A stretch of 59,424 nt of DNA, from positions 1 to 59,424 of the forward strand of contig JAJDNB010000250.1 in assembly GCA_022340905.1 (NCBI GenBank), in the 5' to 3' direction. Source of the stretch: Deltaproteobacteria bacterium. GTDB lineage: Bacteria; Desulfobacterota; Syntrophobacteria; BM002. The translations under genes were made by a program, and so were the position numbers. The notes under the pieces were generated by a model. That model saw nothing but the letters and a program-made list of their open reading frames with translations. It ran no database searches and was not told the DNA's origin. Below, piece after piece: positions 1-7,768 of this stretch; the stretch's first letter is position 1, and each line of letters starts with the position of its first letter.

Positions 1-525
1 ACTGACACCAAGAAAGCTCTTGAATTTACCCGCCGGTGGTTGGACATTGGAGCAGACGATATTGAGCACGCGGATCATGACGGCTCTGCTTCACCTGACA
101 AGGTGTATGACTATTACAGTATGGTGTTGGATGCCTTGCCAGATCCCAAGCTCCATGTTGCCCACTTTCACACCACCCGAGGCTGGGGCTTGGCCAATGT
201 TCTAGCCGCCTTGCAGGCTGGTATTACCCACTTTGAAGGCACCATGGGTGGAACCGGCGGCCAGCCGGCAAATTTCGTGGATGGCGTGCCAGTGGCAGGA
301 ACGGGAGTTTATTACTATAGGGACCCCACTATAACTGGTTTGGTCTCCATGGAAGACATGGTGGTGATGATGGATGAAATGGGGATCGATACCGGAGTAG
401 ATGTAGATTGGGTTTTGGAGGTCGGCAGGGCCATGGAGAAAATACTCGGTCGGCAACTGCGATCGGAGGCAGTGCATACGGGTCGAGTACCCAAAAAGCC
501 AACGGGAATCAGGGAAGTAACCTAG
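1..525 (+). CDS. HMG-CoA lyase-like protein, 3' part
   Basis: This is the C-terminal 174 residues of a DRE-TIM-type metallolyase; the frame is open from the first base, so the start lies outside the window. The HFH motif near window residue 58 fits the HxH metal ligands of HMG-CoA lyase, and it is followed by TRGWGLANVLAALQAG, typical of the family. Known HMG-CoA lyases carry a catalytic cysteine in a GLGGCP loop; here the loop reads GTGGQP, so the cysteine is glutamine, and an extra stretch follows before the MEDMVVMMDEMGIDTG helix. It is therefore a family member, perhaps acting on a related 3-hydroxyacyl-CoA or 2-oxo acid, and not safely an HMG-CoA lyase. The neighbouring acyl-CoA dehydrogenase suggests acyl-CoA catabolism. 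Its TAG stop overlaps the end of a repeat element. Confidence 0.7.
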   Translation, partial: TDTKKALEFTRRWLDIGADDIEHADHDGSASPDKVYDYYSMVLDALPDPKLHVAHFHTTRGWGLANVLAALQAGITHFEGTMGGTGGQPANFVDGVPVAGTGVYYYRDPTITGLVSMEDMVVMMDEMGIDTGVDVDWVLEVGRAMEKILGRQLRSEAVHTGRVPKKPTGIREVT

Positions 526-704
526 CCCGGATGTTTCATGAATAACCTACTGCGACCACGCATATGGCCGTCCTTCCTGGCGTCCTCGGGTGTCGGCTCC
601 TGCGACGTACCGTTCAGGTACGCCTCGGAACCAACACCCTGTGGTTCCCAGGTGGCACGCCCATCTTCGTGGTCTCGCGACAGCAATTCATAAAACATCC
701 GGGC
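524..704. repeat. MITE-like element, copy 1
   Basis: A 181-bp non-coding element with terminal inverted repeats. The left end begins AGCCCGGATGTTTCATGAAT and the right end is its reverse complement with one or two changes. The core holds two inner inverted repeats, one around CGTACCGTTCAGGTACG and one with GGAACCA/TGGTTCC arms. Further copies lie at 23828-24058 and 53153-53301. The left end is preceded by T, giving a TA dinucleotide as in Tc1/IS630-type insertions; on the right the TA is not kept. The small open frames inside it recur in every copy only because the DNA is repeated. Confidence 0.85.
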
Positions 705-712
705 CAGGGAGT

Positions 713-788
713 GAGCAGGCAGCTTGCAGCAAGTACAAGGAATCTGCTAGCTGCCTGCTGTCAGCTGGAGTAAAGCGCTAAGCGCTTT
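713..788. repeat. Degenerate inverted-repeat array (GCAGGCAGC word)
   Basis: GCAGGCAGCT at 715-724 pairs perfectly with AGCTGCCTGC at 749-758. A second hairpin at 772-788 has 8-bp arms (AAAGCGCT and AGCGCTTT) around one base. It sits directly behind the stop of the minus-strand cupin regulator and may end its transcript, although no long T run follows. Confidence 0.6.
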
Positions 789-792
789 GCGA

Positions 793-1491
793 TCATTTGG
801 TTTCGGCAAAAAGGACGGCCAAAATCTTGGATGGCTTGCCCTGGTGACATTTGACCACATGGGGAACGGAAGAATGGTAGTAGATTGTATCGCCCGGATG
901 GAGCACTTCCCGATGTTCGCCAATAATAACCTCCATTTCGCCTTCCAGCACGTAGAGAAACTCCTCTCCTTCATGTGCTGAACCAGGCATTTCCTCTGCC
1001 GTGGGCGATAGGGTCACTAAAAACGGTTCCATGTTGCGGTCTTGCATTCCAGGGGATAGAGAAAGGTATGAATAGCCGTATTTACGTTGCTGTTCGGCTG
1101 CGTGTCGGCTCACCGGTTTTCTTTCATCTTTGCGGGTAATTACAAAAGGCCGGTGCTCGCCCGATGTGAGTAAATAGCCCATTTTCATGTCCAAGGCGCG
1201 AGCCAGTTTGGTTAGGATGCCAAGGGGAGGAGCAGTGACGTCCGCTTCAATGCTCTCAAGCATTTCTTCTGCGATGGAGGTTCTCTGTGCTAGATCGGCG
1301 AGGGAAAGTTTTTTGAGTTCACGGAGCTTTTTAATCCGTTCACCAACACCGATTGGTTCTTCCGGTTCTTGGTCATGTTCCGAACTTTGGCTGATGCCCT
1401 CCAAAAAATCTATTTCATGGGGATCCTGGCCATAAAAAGGCGTAGAGAAGGATTGCTCTCGTGCTGACGCATCGTCGTTATCTTGATTCAT
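793..1491 (-). CDS. XRE-family regulator with C-terminal cupin domain
   Basis: 232 residues. An N-terminal acidic stretch of about 45 residues is followed by an HTH_3 domain (about 46-105, starting GERIKKLRELKKLSLADLAQ) and a C-terminal cupin_2 domain (about 160-230) with HEGEEFLYVLEGEMEV and HPGDTIYYHSSVPHVV. This architecture is known from PuuR-like and other small-ligand-sensing repressors, where the cupin binds the effector. The start is supported by a GGAG 8 bases upstream. The gene stands alone and points away from the acyl-CoA dehydrogenase at 1654, so the 160-bp gap between them can hold divergent promoters; control of that gene is plausible but not shown. The ligand is unknown. Confidence 0.85.
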   Translation of the reverse strand: MNQDNDDASAREQSFSTPFYGQDPHEIDFLEGISQSSEHDQEPEEPIGVGERIKKLRELKKLSLADLAQRTSIAEEMLESIEADVTAPPLGILTKLARALDMKMGYLLTSGEHRPFVITRKDERKPVSRHAAEQQRKYGYSYLSLSPGMQDRNMEPFLVTLSPTAEEMPGSAHEGEEFLYVLEGEMEVIIGEHREVLHPGDTIYYHSSVPHVVKCHQGKPSKILAVLFAETK

Positions 1492-1653
1492 AGCTATTCT
1501 CCATTTTGGGGAAAATGGACAAAATTCTAATTATTGTTTCGTTAGGGGGGTAATGGCTACTATAATGTCATCATAGCTGGTCTAGGGTGCTTTGCAAGGA
1601 AAAATTCTTGCAACGACCCATTTCTTTTTATTCCGTCATGCTGAGGAAATGCC

Positions 1654-2805
1654 ATGGACTTCAGCCTGTCAACAGAACATGAGATCCTGCGAAACTCGGT
1701 ACGCAACTTTAGTACTAAGGAGATACAACCTTTGGCAAGGGATCTGGATAGGAGAGAAGAGTTTTCTCTGGACCTCACCCGGGCCATGGGAGGCTTGGGT
1801 CTTTTTGGTATGGTGATCCCAGAGGAATACGGCGGCCAGGGACTCGACCATCTAGGGTATATTATTGCGGTGGAAGAATTAGCCAGAGTAGACGGTTCGC
1901 AGGCAGCAACGGTGGCAGCAGCAAATTCTTTGGGAACTGGTCCTATTTACGAGTTTGGTACTGAAGAACAGAAGCGGAAGTATCTCCCTAAGCTTTGTAG
2001 CGGAGAAGCACTCTGGGGCTTTGGCCTTACGGAGCCCAATGCCGGCTCTGATGCAGGTAACACGCAGACAACGGCTTTTTTGGACGGAAACGAATGGATC
2101 ATTAATGGAAGTAAGATCTTTATTACCAATGCTTCCACAGAAATATCTCTCGGCGTTACTGTTTTGGCTAAAACTGGGATACGGGAGGATGGCAAGAAGG
2201 AGCTTAGCTGTATTCTGGTGGAAAGCGATGCTCCAGGCTATGAGGCCAGAGAAATGAAAGGGAAAATGGTCTGGCGGGCATCGAATACCAGCGAGCTCTA
2301 TTTCGAAGACTGTCGAGTTCCTAAAGAGAACCTTTTGGGTGAAAGAGGAGAAGGATTTCACCAGATGCTCAAGACCTTGGACGGCGGTCGACTCTCCATA
2401 GCCGCTATGGGTCTAGGCGGAGCTCAGGGGTGCTTCGACCGGGCTCTAGATTACGCCAAAGAGCGAGTGCAGTTCAACCGTCCCATTTCACAGTTTCAGG
2501 TCAACGCCTTCAAGCTTGCCGATATGGCCACAGAGATAGAATTGGCCAGGCTCCTTCTTTACAAGGCCTGCTGGCTGAAAGACCGGGGCAAGCCATTCGC
2601 TGTAGAAGCTGCCATGGCCAAGCTGTACTGCTCTGAGATGATGAGCCGCTGCGCCAATCACGCAGTGCAATTGCATGGCGGCTACGGACTCATGCGAGAA
2701 TATGACGTGGAAAGGTTTTATCGGGACCAGAAGCTCCTGGAGATTGGTGAAGGTACCTCAGAGGTGATGCGCATTGTTATTGCCCGCCTTATTGGTGCTT
2801 TGTAA
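1654..2805 (+). CDS. Acyl-CoA dehydrogenase (short-chain type)
   Basis: 383 residues, the normal length for a soluble acyl-CoA dehydrogenase such as butyryl-CoA dehydrogenase. It should catalyse FAD-dependent alpha,beta-dehydrogenation of an acyl-CoA and pass electrons to an electron transfer flavoprotein. Visible signatures are GFGLTEPNAGSDAG (FAD and substrate contact), the C-terminal QLHGGYGLMREYDVERFYRD, and EIGEGTSEVMRIVIAR, the segment that holds the catalytic glutamate in short-chain family members. The start has GAGGAA 5 bases upstream. It follows the HMG-CoA-lyase-like gene and precedes the chelatase locus by about 80 bp. Substrate length cannot be read from sequence; no etfAB genes are in the window. 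Confidence 0.9.
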   Translation: MDFSLSTEHEILRNSVRNFSTKEIQPLARDLDRREEFSLDLTRAMGGLGLFGMVIPEEYGGQGLDHLGYIIAVEELARVDGSQAATVAAANSLGTGPIYEFGTEEQKRKYLPKLCSGEALWGFGLTEPNAGSDAGNTQTTAFLDGNEWIINGSKIFITNASTEISLGVTVLAKTGIREDGKKELSCILVESDAPGYEAREMKGKMVWRASNTSELYFEDCRVPKENLLGERGEGFHQMLKTLDGGRLSIAAMGLGGAQGCFDRALDYAKERVQFNRPISQFQVNAFKLADMATEIELARLLLYKACWLKDRGKPFAVEAAMAKLYCSEMMSRCANHAVQLHGGYGLMREYDVERFYRDQKLLEIGEGTSEVMRIVIARLIGAL

Positions 2806-2884
2806 CGAATGTGGGCCAGGACTGTAAAAGATATGCTCTTAAAAGACTTTTTCCTTCCGAGATAATTTGCTAATAGACCAGGCC

Positions 2885-3973
2885 ATGGAACCTTACACTC
2901 CAGCATTTCCCTTCACTGCCATTGTCGGTCAGGCAGAAATGAAACAGGCTCTGATTTTGAGCTTAATCAACCCTGACATTGGCGGTGTTCTCATAAGGGG
3001 CGAGCGTGGCACCGGCAAATCTACCGCAGTACGAGCTCTCGCCAGCCTTCTCCCTCCCATCTCCGCGGTTGCTGACTGCCCCTTCCGATGTGATCCAGGT
3101 GAGACCAGCTTCATGTGCCACGAGTGTCTCCAACGGCACCGACAAGGCGAGACGCTGCCCGTGGTCCAAGCACCAATGAAGGTTGTAGAACTCCCTCTGG
3201 GTGCAACCGAGGAGATGGTGCTGGGGACGTTAAATATTGAACAGGCAGTCCGTCGAGGTGAGAAGTCATTTGAACCGGGACTCCTGGCAAAGGCCCACCG
3301 AGGATTTCTCTACGTGGACGAAGTGAATTTGTTGCCAGACCACCTGGTCGATATCTTGCTCGATGCAGCAGCCATGGGAATAAATGTAGTGGAGCGGGAA
3401 GGCATATCCTATAGCCATCCAAGTAAATTTATTTTAGTGGGCACCATGAATCCGGACGAGGGTGAATTGCGACCCCAGCTCCAGGATCGCTTTGCCCTCT
3501 GCGCTGCTGTGCAGGGAATCAAAGATGAAGAGGCTCGCAGCCAAGTGGTGACCAGGCGTCTGGATTTCGAGAAATCGCCCAAAGAATTCGTCTGTCAATG
3601 GGAAGAACAGGAAAAAGCTCTCGCTAGCCATATACTGGAGGCGAAGGAAAGAGTAACCAGCGTTTCTCTTTCCGCGAAGCAGATTACCTTCATAATCCGA
3701 CTGGCTTTGGATGCTCGTACAGATGGTCACAGGGCCGACATTGCCATGGCTAAGGCTGCCAAGGCCATGGCAGCTTATGTGGGCCGAAACGGAGTGACCC
3801 GACAAGAGGTCATAACTGCTGCTCGACTGGTTTTGCCCCATCGATTGCGCATAGATCCCTCCGAAGAAATTACAGCCCTGGAAAGGATCGAGCAAGTTCT
3901 GAAAAAGGTTCGCGAGACCAAGAACACTGCCCCTGAGGAACCAGAGAAGAGGAGTGAGATAAAAAAAAACTAG
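2885..3973 (+). CDS. chlI: Mg/Co-chelatase AAA+ subunit (ChlI/BchI-like)
   Basis: 362 residues from the ATG at 2885; a TTG at 2867 is possible, but the family starts close to the motif PFTAIVGQ. Walker A is GERGTGKST (39-47), Walker B is FLYVDEVNLL (141-150), followed by the chelatase-type segment GTMNPDEGELRPQLQDRF. In the ChlI/ChlD/CobN family this subunit drives metal insertion into a tetrapyrrole; in organisms without chlorophyll the usual partner is CobN of B12 synthesis. The C-terminus becomes charged (EEPEKRSEIKKN) and ends at TAG 3971-3973, directly after the heptamer A AAA AAC. The next frame continues into a ChlD-type von Willebrand domain, so this product is probably the short form of a frameshifted gene. 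Confidence 0.85.
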   Translation: MEPYTPAFPFTAIVGQAEMKQALILSLINPDIGGVLIRGERGTGKSTAVRALASLLPPISAVADCPFRCDPGETSFMCHECLQRHRQGETLPVVQAPMKVVELPLGATEEMVLGTLNIEQAVRRGEKSFEPGLLAKAHRGFLYVDEVNLLPDHLVDILLDAAAMGINVVEREGISYSHPSKFILVGTMNPDEGELRPQLQDRFALCAAVQGIKDEEARSQVVTRRLDFEKSPKEFVCQWEEQEKALASHILEAKERVTSVSLSAKQITFIIRLALDARTDGHRADIAMAKAAKAMAAYVGRNGVTRQEVITAARLVLPHRLRIDPSEEITALERIEQVLKKVRETKNTAPEEPEKRSEIKKN

Positions 3974-4008
3974 AGGGGCCAGGTTCGTTACTCCTTGACT
4001 GGGGAACC
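3950..4008 (+). promoter_or_regulatory. Probable -1 programmed frameshift signal (chlI to chlD)
   Basis: Canonical slippery heptamer A AAA AAC at 3964-3970, in the zero frame as A-AAA-AAC and followed at once by the TAG stop. An internal Shine-Dalgarno AGGAG lies at 3950-3954, 9 bases upstream, similar to the spacing known for E. coli dnaX. A short downstream stem can form between GGTTC (3982-3986) and GAACC (4004-4008). The whole A run is nine bases (3961-3969), so transcriptional slippage is an alternative route to the same fusion. Confidence 0.75.
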
Positions 4009-4830
4009 CGTTACCACATCGGAAGCACTTTTACAGTACGCACTCGTGGCAGATCGACAGTAAAGCAGCACTACCTATCCCGAGGGAAGAGATTTCGCCA
4101 GATCTCTCAACTTTCCAGCGGACGCTATACAAAGAGCCGTATCCCTCGAGGTCGTCCTCTCAATATTGCCTTTGATGCAAGCCTGCGAGTGGCAGCGGGG
4201 CGTGGAACCAAGGATTTGGTCAGCCACGGATGTATCCGGATAACCCCTTCTGATATTCGTGAGAAAATGCGGGTGCAACCAACTGCTGCCACCATTCTGT
4301 TTCTGCTGGATGCCAGTGGCTCCATGGGTGCCAATCGGCGGATGGTACTGACCAAAGGGATTATTCTCTCCATAGTCAACGATGCTTATCATAAAAGAGA
4401 CCAGGTTGCGCTCTTGGCCTTTCGAGCGGCTCACACTGAACTACTGCTTCCATTTACCAGGAGTCCCCTAGTGGCAAAATACCATCTGCGTGACTTGGCG
4501 GTTGGCGGGAAAACTCCATTGGGGCTGGGACTAAAGGAAGCCGAAATTCTTCTCAAGGCCGAAAGCCTGAAAAATCCCAAGGTAAAGCCTGTGCTGATTA
4601 TAGTCTCAGACGGCAAGGGAAATGTGGCCCTAGAGTATGATGATCCATATGATGAAGCGATGCATTATGCTGAAAGAGTAAAAAGAAGTCCCATTGAGGG
4701 TGTCTTCATCGACACTGAAGAGGATCCTTGCAGCTTCGGCTACGGACGGCAGGTAGCTCGTGCCATGGGTGCTCACTATATGCTCGCAGAAGATATCGTC
4801 AGCAGGGGGATGATAGAGTTGCCGTTGTAG
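3970..4830 (+). CDS. chlD: ChlD-like VWA part, read by -1 frameshift from chlI
   Basis: This frame has no ATG, GTG or TTG until GTG 4189, yet the ChlD-like sequence starts well before that: a charged linker, then GRYTKSRIPRGRPLNIAFDA, then VAAGRGTKDLV. The von Willebrand A domain carries the MIDAS motif LLDASGSMG, the threonine of GGKTPLG and the aspartate of IVSDGKGN. Joined to chlI by slipping back one base at 3964-3970, the product would be about 648 residues: AAA+ domain, linker, VWA domain, the normal layout and size of ChlD/BchD. Starting at GTG 4189 would remove the integrin-binding-like region and about 70 conserved residues. The gene ends opposite livF across a hairpin. Confidence 0.8.
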   Translation, partial: LEGPGSLLLDWGTRYHIGSTFTVRTRGRSTVKQHYLSRGKRFRQISQLSSGRYTKSRIPRGRPLNIAFDASLRVAAGRGTKDLVSHGCIRITPSDIREKMRVQPTAATILFLLDASGSMGANRRMVLTKGIILSIVNDAYHKRDQVALLAFRAAHTELLLPFTRSPLVAKYHLRDLAVGGKTPLGLGLKEAEILLKAESLKNPKVKPVLIIVSDGKGNVALEYDDPYDEAMHYAERVKRSPIEGVFIDTEEDPCSFGYGRQVARAMGAHYMLAEDIVSRGMIELPL

Positions 4831-4846
4831 GTTAAGAAGTAAGTCG

Positions 4847-4867
4847 GTTTAGCCGGCTCGGCTAAAC
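4847..4867. terminator. Bidirectional hairpin between chlD and livF
   Basis: GTTTAGCCG and CGGCTAAAC form a perfect 9-bp stem with a 3-base loop in the 49-bp gap between two converging genes. It belongs to a degenerate word series (GGCTAAACTGGCGTAACTGGC) that recurs at 12603-12655. No strong T run follows on either strand, so a terminator role is inferred from position. Confidence 0.5.
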
Positions 4868-4879
4868 TGGCGTAACTGG

Positions 4880-5596
4880 CTAACCTCCTAAGTAAACTTT
4901 TTTCACTTCCGGGTTTTCAAGAAGGTCCTCAGAATTGCCTTCAAGCACCAAGTTCCCGTGCTCCAGCACGTACCCTCTTTGGGCAAATTGAAGTGCCAGT
5001 CGGGCATTCTGCTCAACCAAAAGAATGGTGGTTCCACCCTCCCTGTTTATTTCCCGGAGAGCTTCGAACATATGGAGCATCAACAAGGGTGCAAGCCCCA
5101 TGGAGGGTTCGTCGAGCAACATCACATTCCTTCCACTCATGAAAGCTCTGCCGATCGCCAGCATCTGCTGCTCACCACCGCTCAAAGTCCCGCCCTTTTG
5201 GTTCCGTCGCTCTTCCAAGCGGGGAAAGATGGAGAAGACCCGCTCCAGATCTTCCCCGATCTTACCCGTACCGTCTTTTCTGGCGTAGGTGGCAAGTTTC
5301 AAGTTTTCCATGACCGTCAAGTTTTCAAGAATGCGCCTTCCCTCGGGGACGTGTGATATGCCCAGCTTACTAACTACCCTATCGGCTGGATACTTGAGCA
5401 GGTTTTGTTTCTTGTAGGTCATCCTGGTACCCGGTTCAACTGGGATCATCCTGGAGATGGCGCGCAGGGTGGTGCTCTTTCCGGCACCATTGGCGCCGAT
5501 AATACATACTATCTCTCCCTCATCAACGTTGAAGGTTATGCCGTGGAGGGCCCGGATCCTACCATAGGAGACCCTCAGGTTTTCCACCACCAACAT
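4880..5596 (-). CDS. livF: Branched-chain-type ABC transporter ATPase LivF
   Basis: 238 residues, normal for LivF. It carries Walker A GANGAGKST (about 34-42), the ABC signature LSGGEQQMLAIGRAF, Walker B VMLLDEPSMGLAP and the switch histidine region LVEQNARLAL. It is the second nucleotide-binding subunit of a HAAT-type importer. The start codon overlaps the livG stop by one base (TGATG), which indicates translational coupling. It is the last gene of livKHMGF. The location beside beta-oxidation genes suggests that the substrate may be a carboxylate or an aromatic acid instead of Leu/Ile/Val, as is known for several transporters of this family, but sequence does not settle it. Confidence 0.9.
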   Translation of the reverse strand: MLVVENLRVSYGRIRALHGITFNVDEGEIVCIIGANGAGKSTTLRAISRMIPVEPGTRMTYKKQNLLKYPADRVVSKLGISHVPEGRRILENLTVMENLKLATYARKDGTGKIGEDLERVFSIFPRLEERRNQKGGTLSGGEQQMLAIGRAFMSGRNVMLLDEPSMGLAPLLMLHMFEALREINREGGTTILLVEQNARLALQFAQRGYVLEHGNLVLEGNSEDLLENPEVKKVYLGG

Positions 5597-6366
5597 CAGA
5601 GAATCGTCTCCTTGCCTAAATAGGCTTCTATCACCTTAGGATCGTTTTGGATCTCCTCGGAAGAACCCTCGGCGATGACCTCACCAAAAACCAGGGTCTG
5701 AATGATTTCACAGAGTTCCATGACCACTTTTAGCCGGTGTTCGATGAGAAAGATCGCGAGGCCAAACTCGCTGTGGATCCGCCGGATAATGTCCATCATC
5801 TGCTTGAGTTCTTCAGGATTCATTCCCGCAGTAGGTTCATCAAGAAACAGAATCTTTGGCTCTGTAGCGAGTGCTCTGGCCATTTCCACCCGTCGTTGGG
5901 CCCCATAGGGAAGATTGAGAATTACCTGATCTGCGAGATCGGCCACACCCACCAGTTTTAGAAGACTATAAGCTTTCTCTTCAATGTCTGCTTCCTCTCT
6001 TCTCCGTTTTGGCGTGCCAAAGAAGGCTCCAAGCAGTCCATAGTTGATCTTTGAGTAACGTGCCATTTTTACATGCTCAAGGACAGTCATGTGACGCCAC
6101 AAACGGAGGTTCTGAAAGGTCCTGCCAAGACCCATGGCGGCAATTTGATAAGGTTTAAGGCCGACGATGGATTTGCCATTCAGTAGGATTTCACCTTCGG
6201 TTGGACTGTAAATGCCACTTATGAGATTAAAGATGGTGGTTTTGCCCGCGCCATTGGGACCGATCAGTCCTCTAATTTGGCCGGATTCGATCTCAAGGTT
6301 GTAGTTATTCACAGCCCGGAGTCCGCCGAAATCGTGGCTCATTTTATTAATCTGAAGAATTGGCAT
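5596..6366 (-). CDS. livG: Branched-chain-type ABC transporter ATPase LivG
   Basis: 256 residues from the ATG at 6366, where the normal LivG beginning MPILQINKMSHDFGGL is found; the frame is open farther upstream, but that part overlaps a GATTGCGGATT-type repeat. Walker A is GPNGAGKTT, the signature region LPYGAQRRVEMARAL, Walker B ILFLDEPTAGMNP, followed by LIEHRLKVVMELC. The C-terminal segment ending in VIEAYLG is the LivG-specific tail. It forms the heteromeric ATPase with LivF on the cytoplasmic side of the LivHM permease. Confidence 0.9.
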   Translation of the reverse strand: MPILQINKMSHDFGGLRAVNNYNLEIESGQIRGLIGPNGAGKTTIFNLISGIYSPTEGEILLNGKSIVGLKPYQIAAMGLGRTFQNLRLWRHMTVLEHVKMARYSKINYGLLGAFFGTPKRRREEADIEEKAYSLLKLVGVADLADQVILNLPYGAQRRVEMARALATEPKILFLDEPTAGMNPEELKQMMDIIRRIHSEFGLAIFLIEHRLKVVMELCEIIQTLVFGEVIAEGSSEEIQNDPKVIEAYLGKETIL

Positions 6367-6423
6367 GGTGTACCCAACTTTTAGGCTAAGTCTCCGCATT
6401 CCCAAATCCGCAATCTGCCATGC

Positions 6424-7716
6424 TTAGGTCTTCTCCTTCGGTCTAATCAGCTTCATTACGTCGAAGTCTTTAAAGGCGATCAACCCAGTAGGCCTGTAGA
6501 TCATTACCAATATCAACAGGAGCGGAATGATGATCCATTTGAATATTTCCAGTGGCCGCAAAACCTCACCCAGAAGACTCAAGCTCACCGCTCCGACAAT
6601 GGAGCCGTAGACGGAATTGAGACCGCCAAAATAAACCATTGCCAAAACCTCAGCGAGTTTCTGGATGCCGAAGGTTCCAGGGTTTACATATCTCAGCACG
6701 TGAGCAAAGAGCCCGCCGGCCACACCGGCCCAAAAGGCGGCGAAAAGGAAGGCCAAAATCTTGGTGCGCCGGGTGTTGACGGTCATAGCATCGGCCGCCA
6801 TCTCGTCGTCCCGCACCGCATTGAGGGCTTTTCCTGTAGTGGAGCGGACAAAATTGTTGATAATCCACACTGCGGCTACGGTCCAAATGAATACCGTAGG
6901 CAGATCGACATAATTGGGCTGGCTGCTCAAGCCGCGAGGTCCTCGGACGAATTCCAGATTCTCGATGATACTTTTGACGATGAACATAAACGCCAGGGAG
7001 ATGATGGCCAGATAGTCACCTCTCGTCCTGAAAGAGGGTATGGCAATAGCAATGGCACCGATGGCAGCGACGACTCCGCCTAAGATGAGAGCGAGAGGGA
7101 ACATGAACGGTCCCAGGAATTTGGGAAGAAATGCAGCTCCGAACACCTTGTCGTCCACAAAGAAAAAGAGGGTGAAGACCGAGGCGGTGTAGGCGCCCAG
7201 GGCGAGAAAGCCGGGATGAGAACAGGAGAATTCTCCCATGTAACCATTGATCACGTTAAGGCTCAAGGTGACAATTACTGCAATCAAAGTGAGTTTGAGG
7301 GTGAGAAGCCGGTAACCGCTGATGTCGGCCCACAAACTCAAGATCATGTATAACAGTGTGAGGTGGATAGCCACAGACACAGCGGGGGACAAACGGAAAA
7401 ACCAGCCTGCCAGCCTATTCAGTATTGAACCAAAGAGTCGCGGAATGACAATTACTGGTACTACATATATTAGGAACAGAAAGGCGACAGTGCCAGGAAT
7501 GAGCTGAGGTTTTTTGAGAACAATTCCAGCGCCGAAAAGGGCGGGGATTTTGGGCAGGCCCAAGATCTCCGTGAGCGGATCACCAAAAAAGCGTTCAAGC
7601 AAGACCGCCCCCAGAACTCCACACAGCCAGGCCAAAAGGGGAACCTGGGCAAAGGAATCCCGAAGGCGATCTGCCAGCCTCTTGTTTTCAGGAGAAAGGG
7701 AGTTGTTTATCTGCAC
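6424..7716 (-). CDS. livM: Branched-chain-type ABC transporter permease LivM
   Basis: About 430 residues. The start is taken as GTG 7716 because GAGGAA lies 6 bases upstream; a TTG at 7743 is also in frame. An N-terminal extension with several hydrophobic segments precedes the conserved LivM core, which begins around ITLSLNVINGYMGEFSCSHPGFLALGAY. The EAA-like loop TGKALNAVRDDEMAADAMTV and the end region IYRPTGLIAFKD are typical. It spans the inner membrane with LivH. The extended form of LivM is known from proteobacteria. 57 bp separate it from livG. Confidence 0.88.
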   Translation of the reverse strand: MQINNSLSPENKRLADRLRDSFAQVPLLAWLCGVLGAVLLERFFGDPLTEILGLPKIPALFGAGIVLKKPQLIPGTVAFLFLIYVVPVIVIPRLFGSILNRLAGWFFRLSPAVSVAIHLTLLYMILSLWADISGYRLLTLKLTLIAVIVTLSLNVINGYMGEFSCSHPGFLALGAYTASVFTLFFFVDDKVFGAAFLPKFLGPFMFPLALILGGVVAAIGAIAIAIPSFRTRGDYLAIISLAFMFIVKSIIENLEFVRGPRGLSSQPNYVDLPTVFIWTVAAVWIINNFVRSTTGKALNAVRDDEMAADAMTVNTRRTKILAFLFAAFWAGVAGGLFAHVLRYVNPGTFGIQKLAEVLAMVYFGGLNSVYGSIVGAVSLSLLGEVLRPLEIFKWIIIPLLLILVMIYRPTGLIAFKDFDVMKLIRPKEKT

Positions 7717-7768
7717 AACTACTTCCTCGTATTCCAGAGTCAAATCACCATCTGCTATAGGCTTTAGA

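Noticed and set aside
564-781. Two small open frames inside the first MITE-like element (one starting MSAPATYRSGTPRNQ)
   Set aside because: The same frame recurs in the other copies because the DNA is repeated; it is broken in copy 3 and has no ribosome binding site. It is a by-product of the element's structure.
4189-4830. ChlD part as an independent gene starting at GTG 4189
   Set aside because: Conserved ChlD-like sequence extends about 70 residues upstream in the same frame to the slip site, and no ribosome binding site stands before the GTG. Independent initiation would give a truncated domain.
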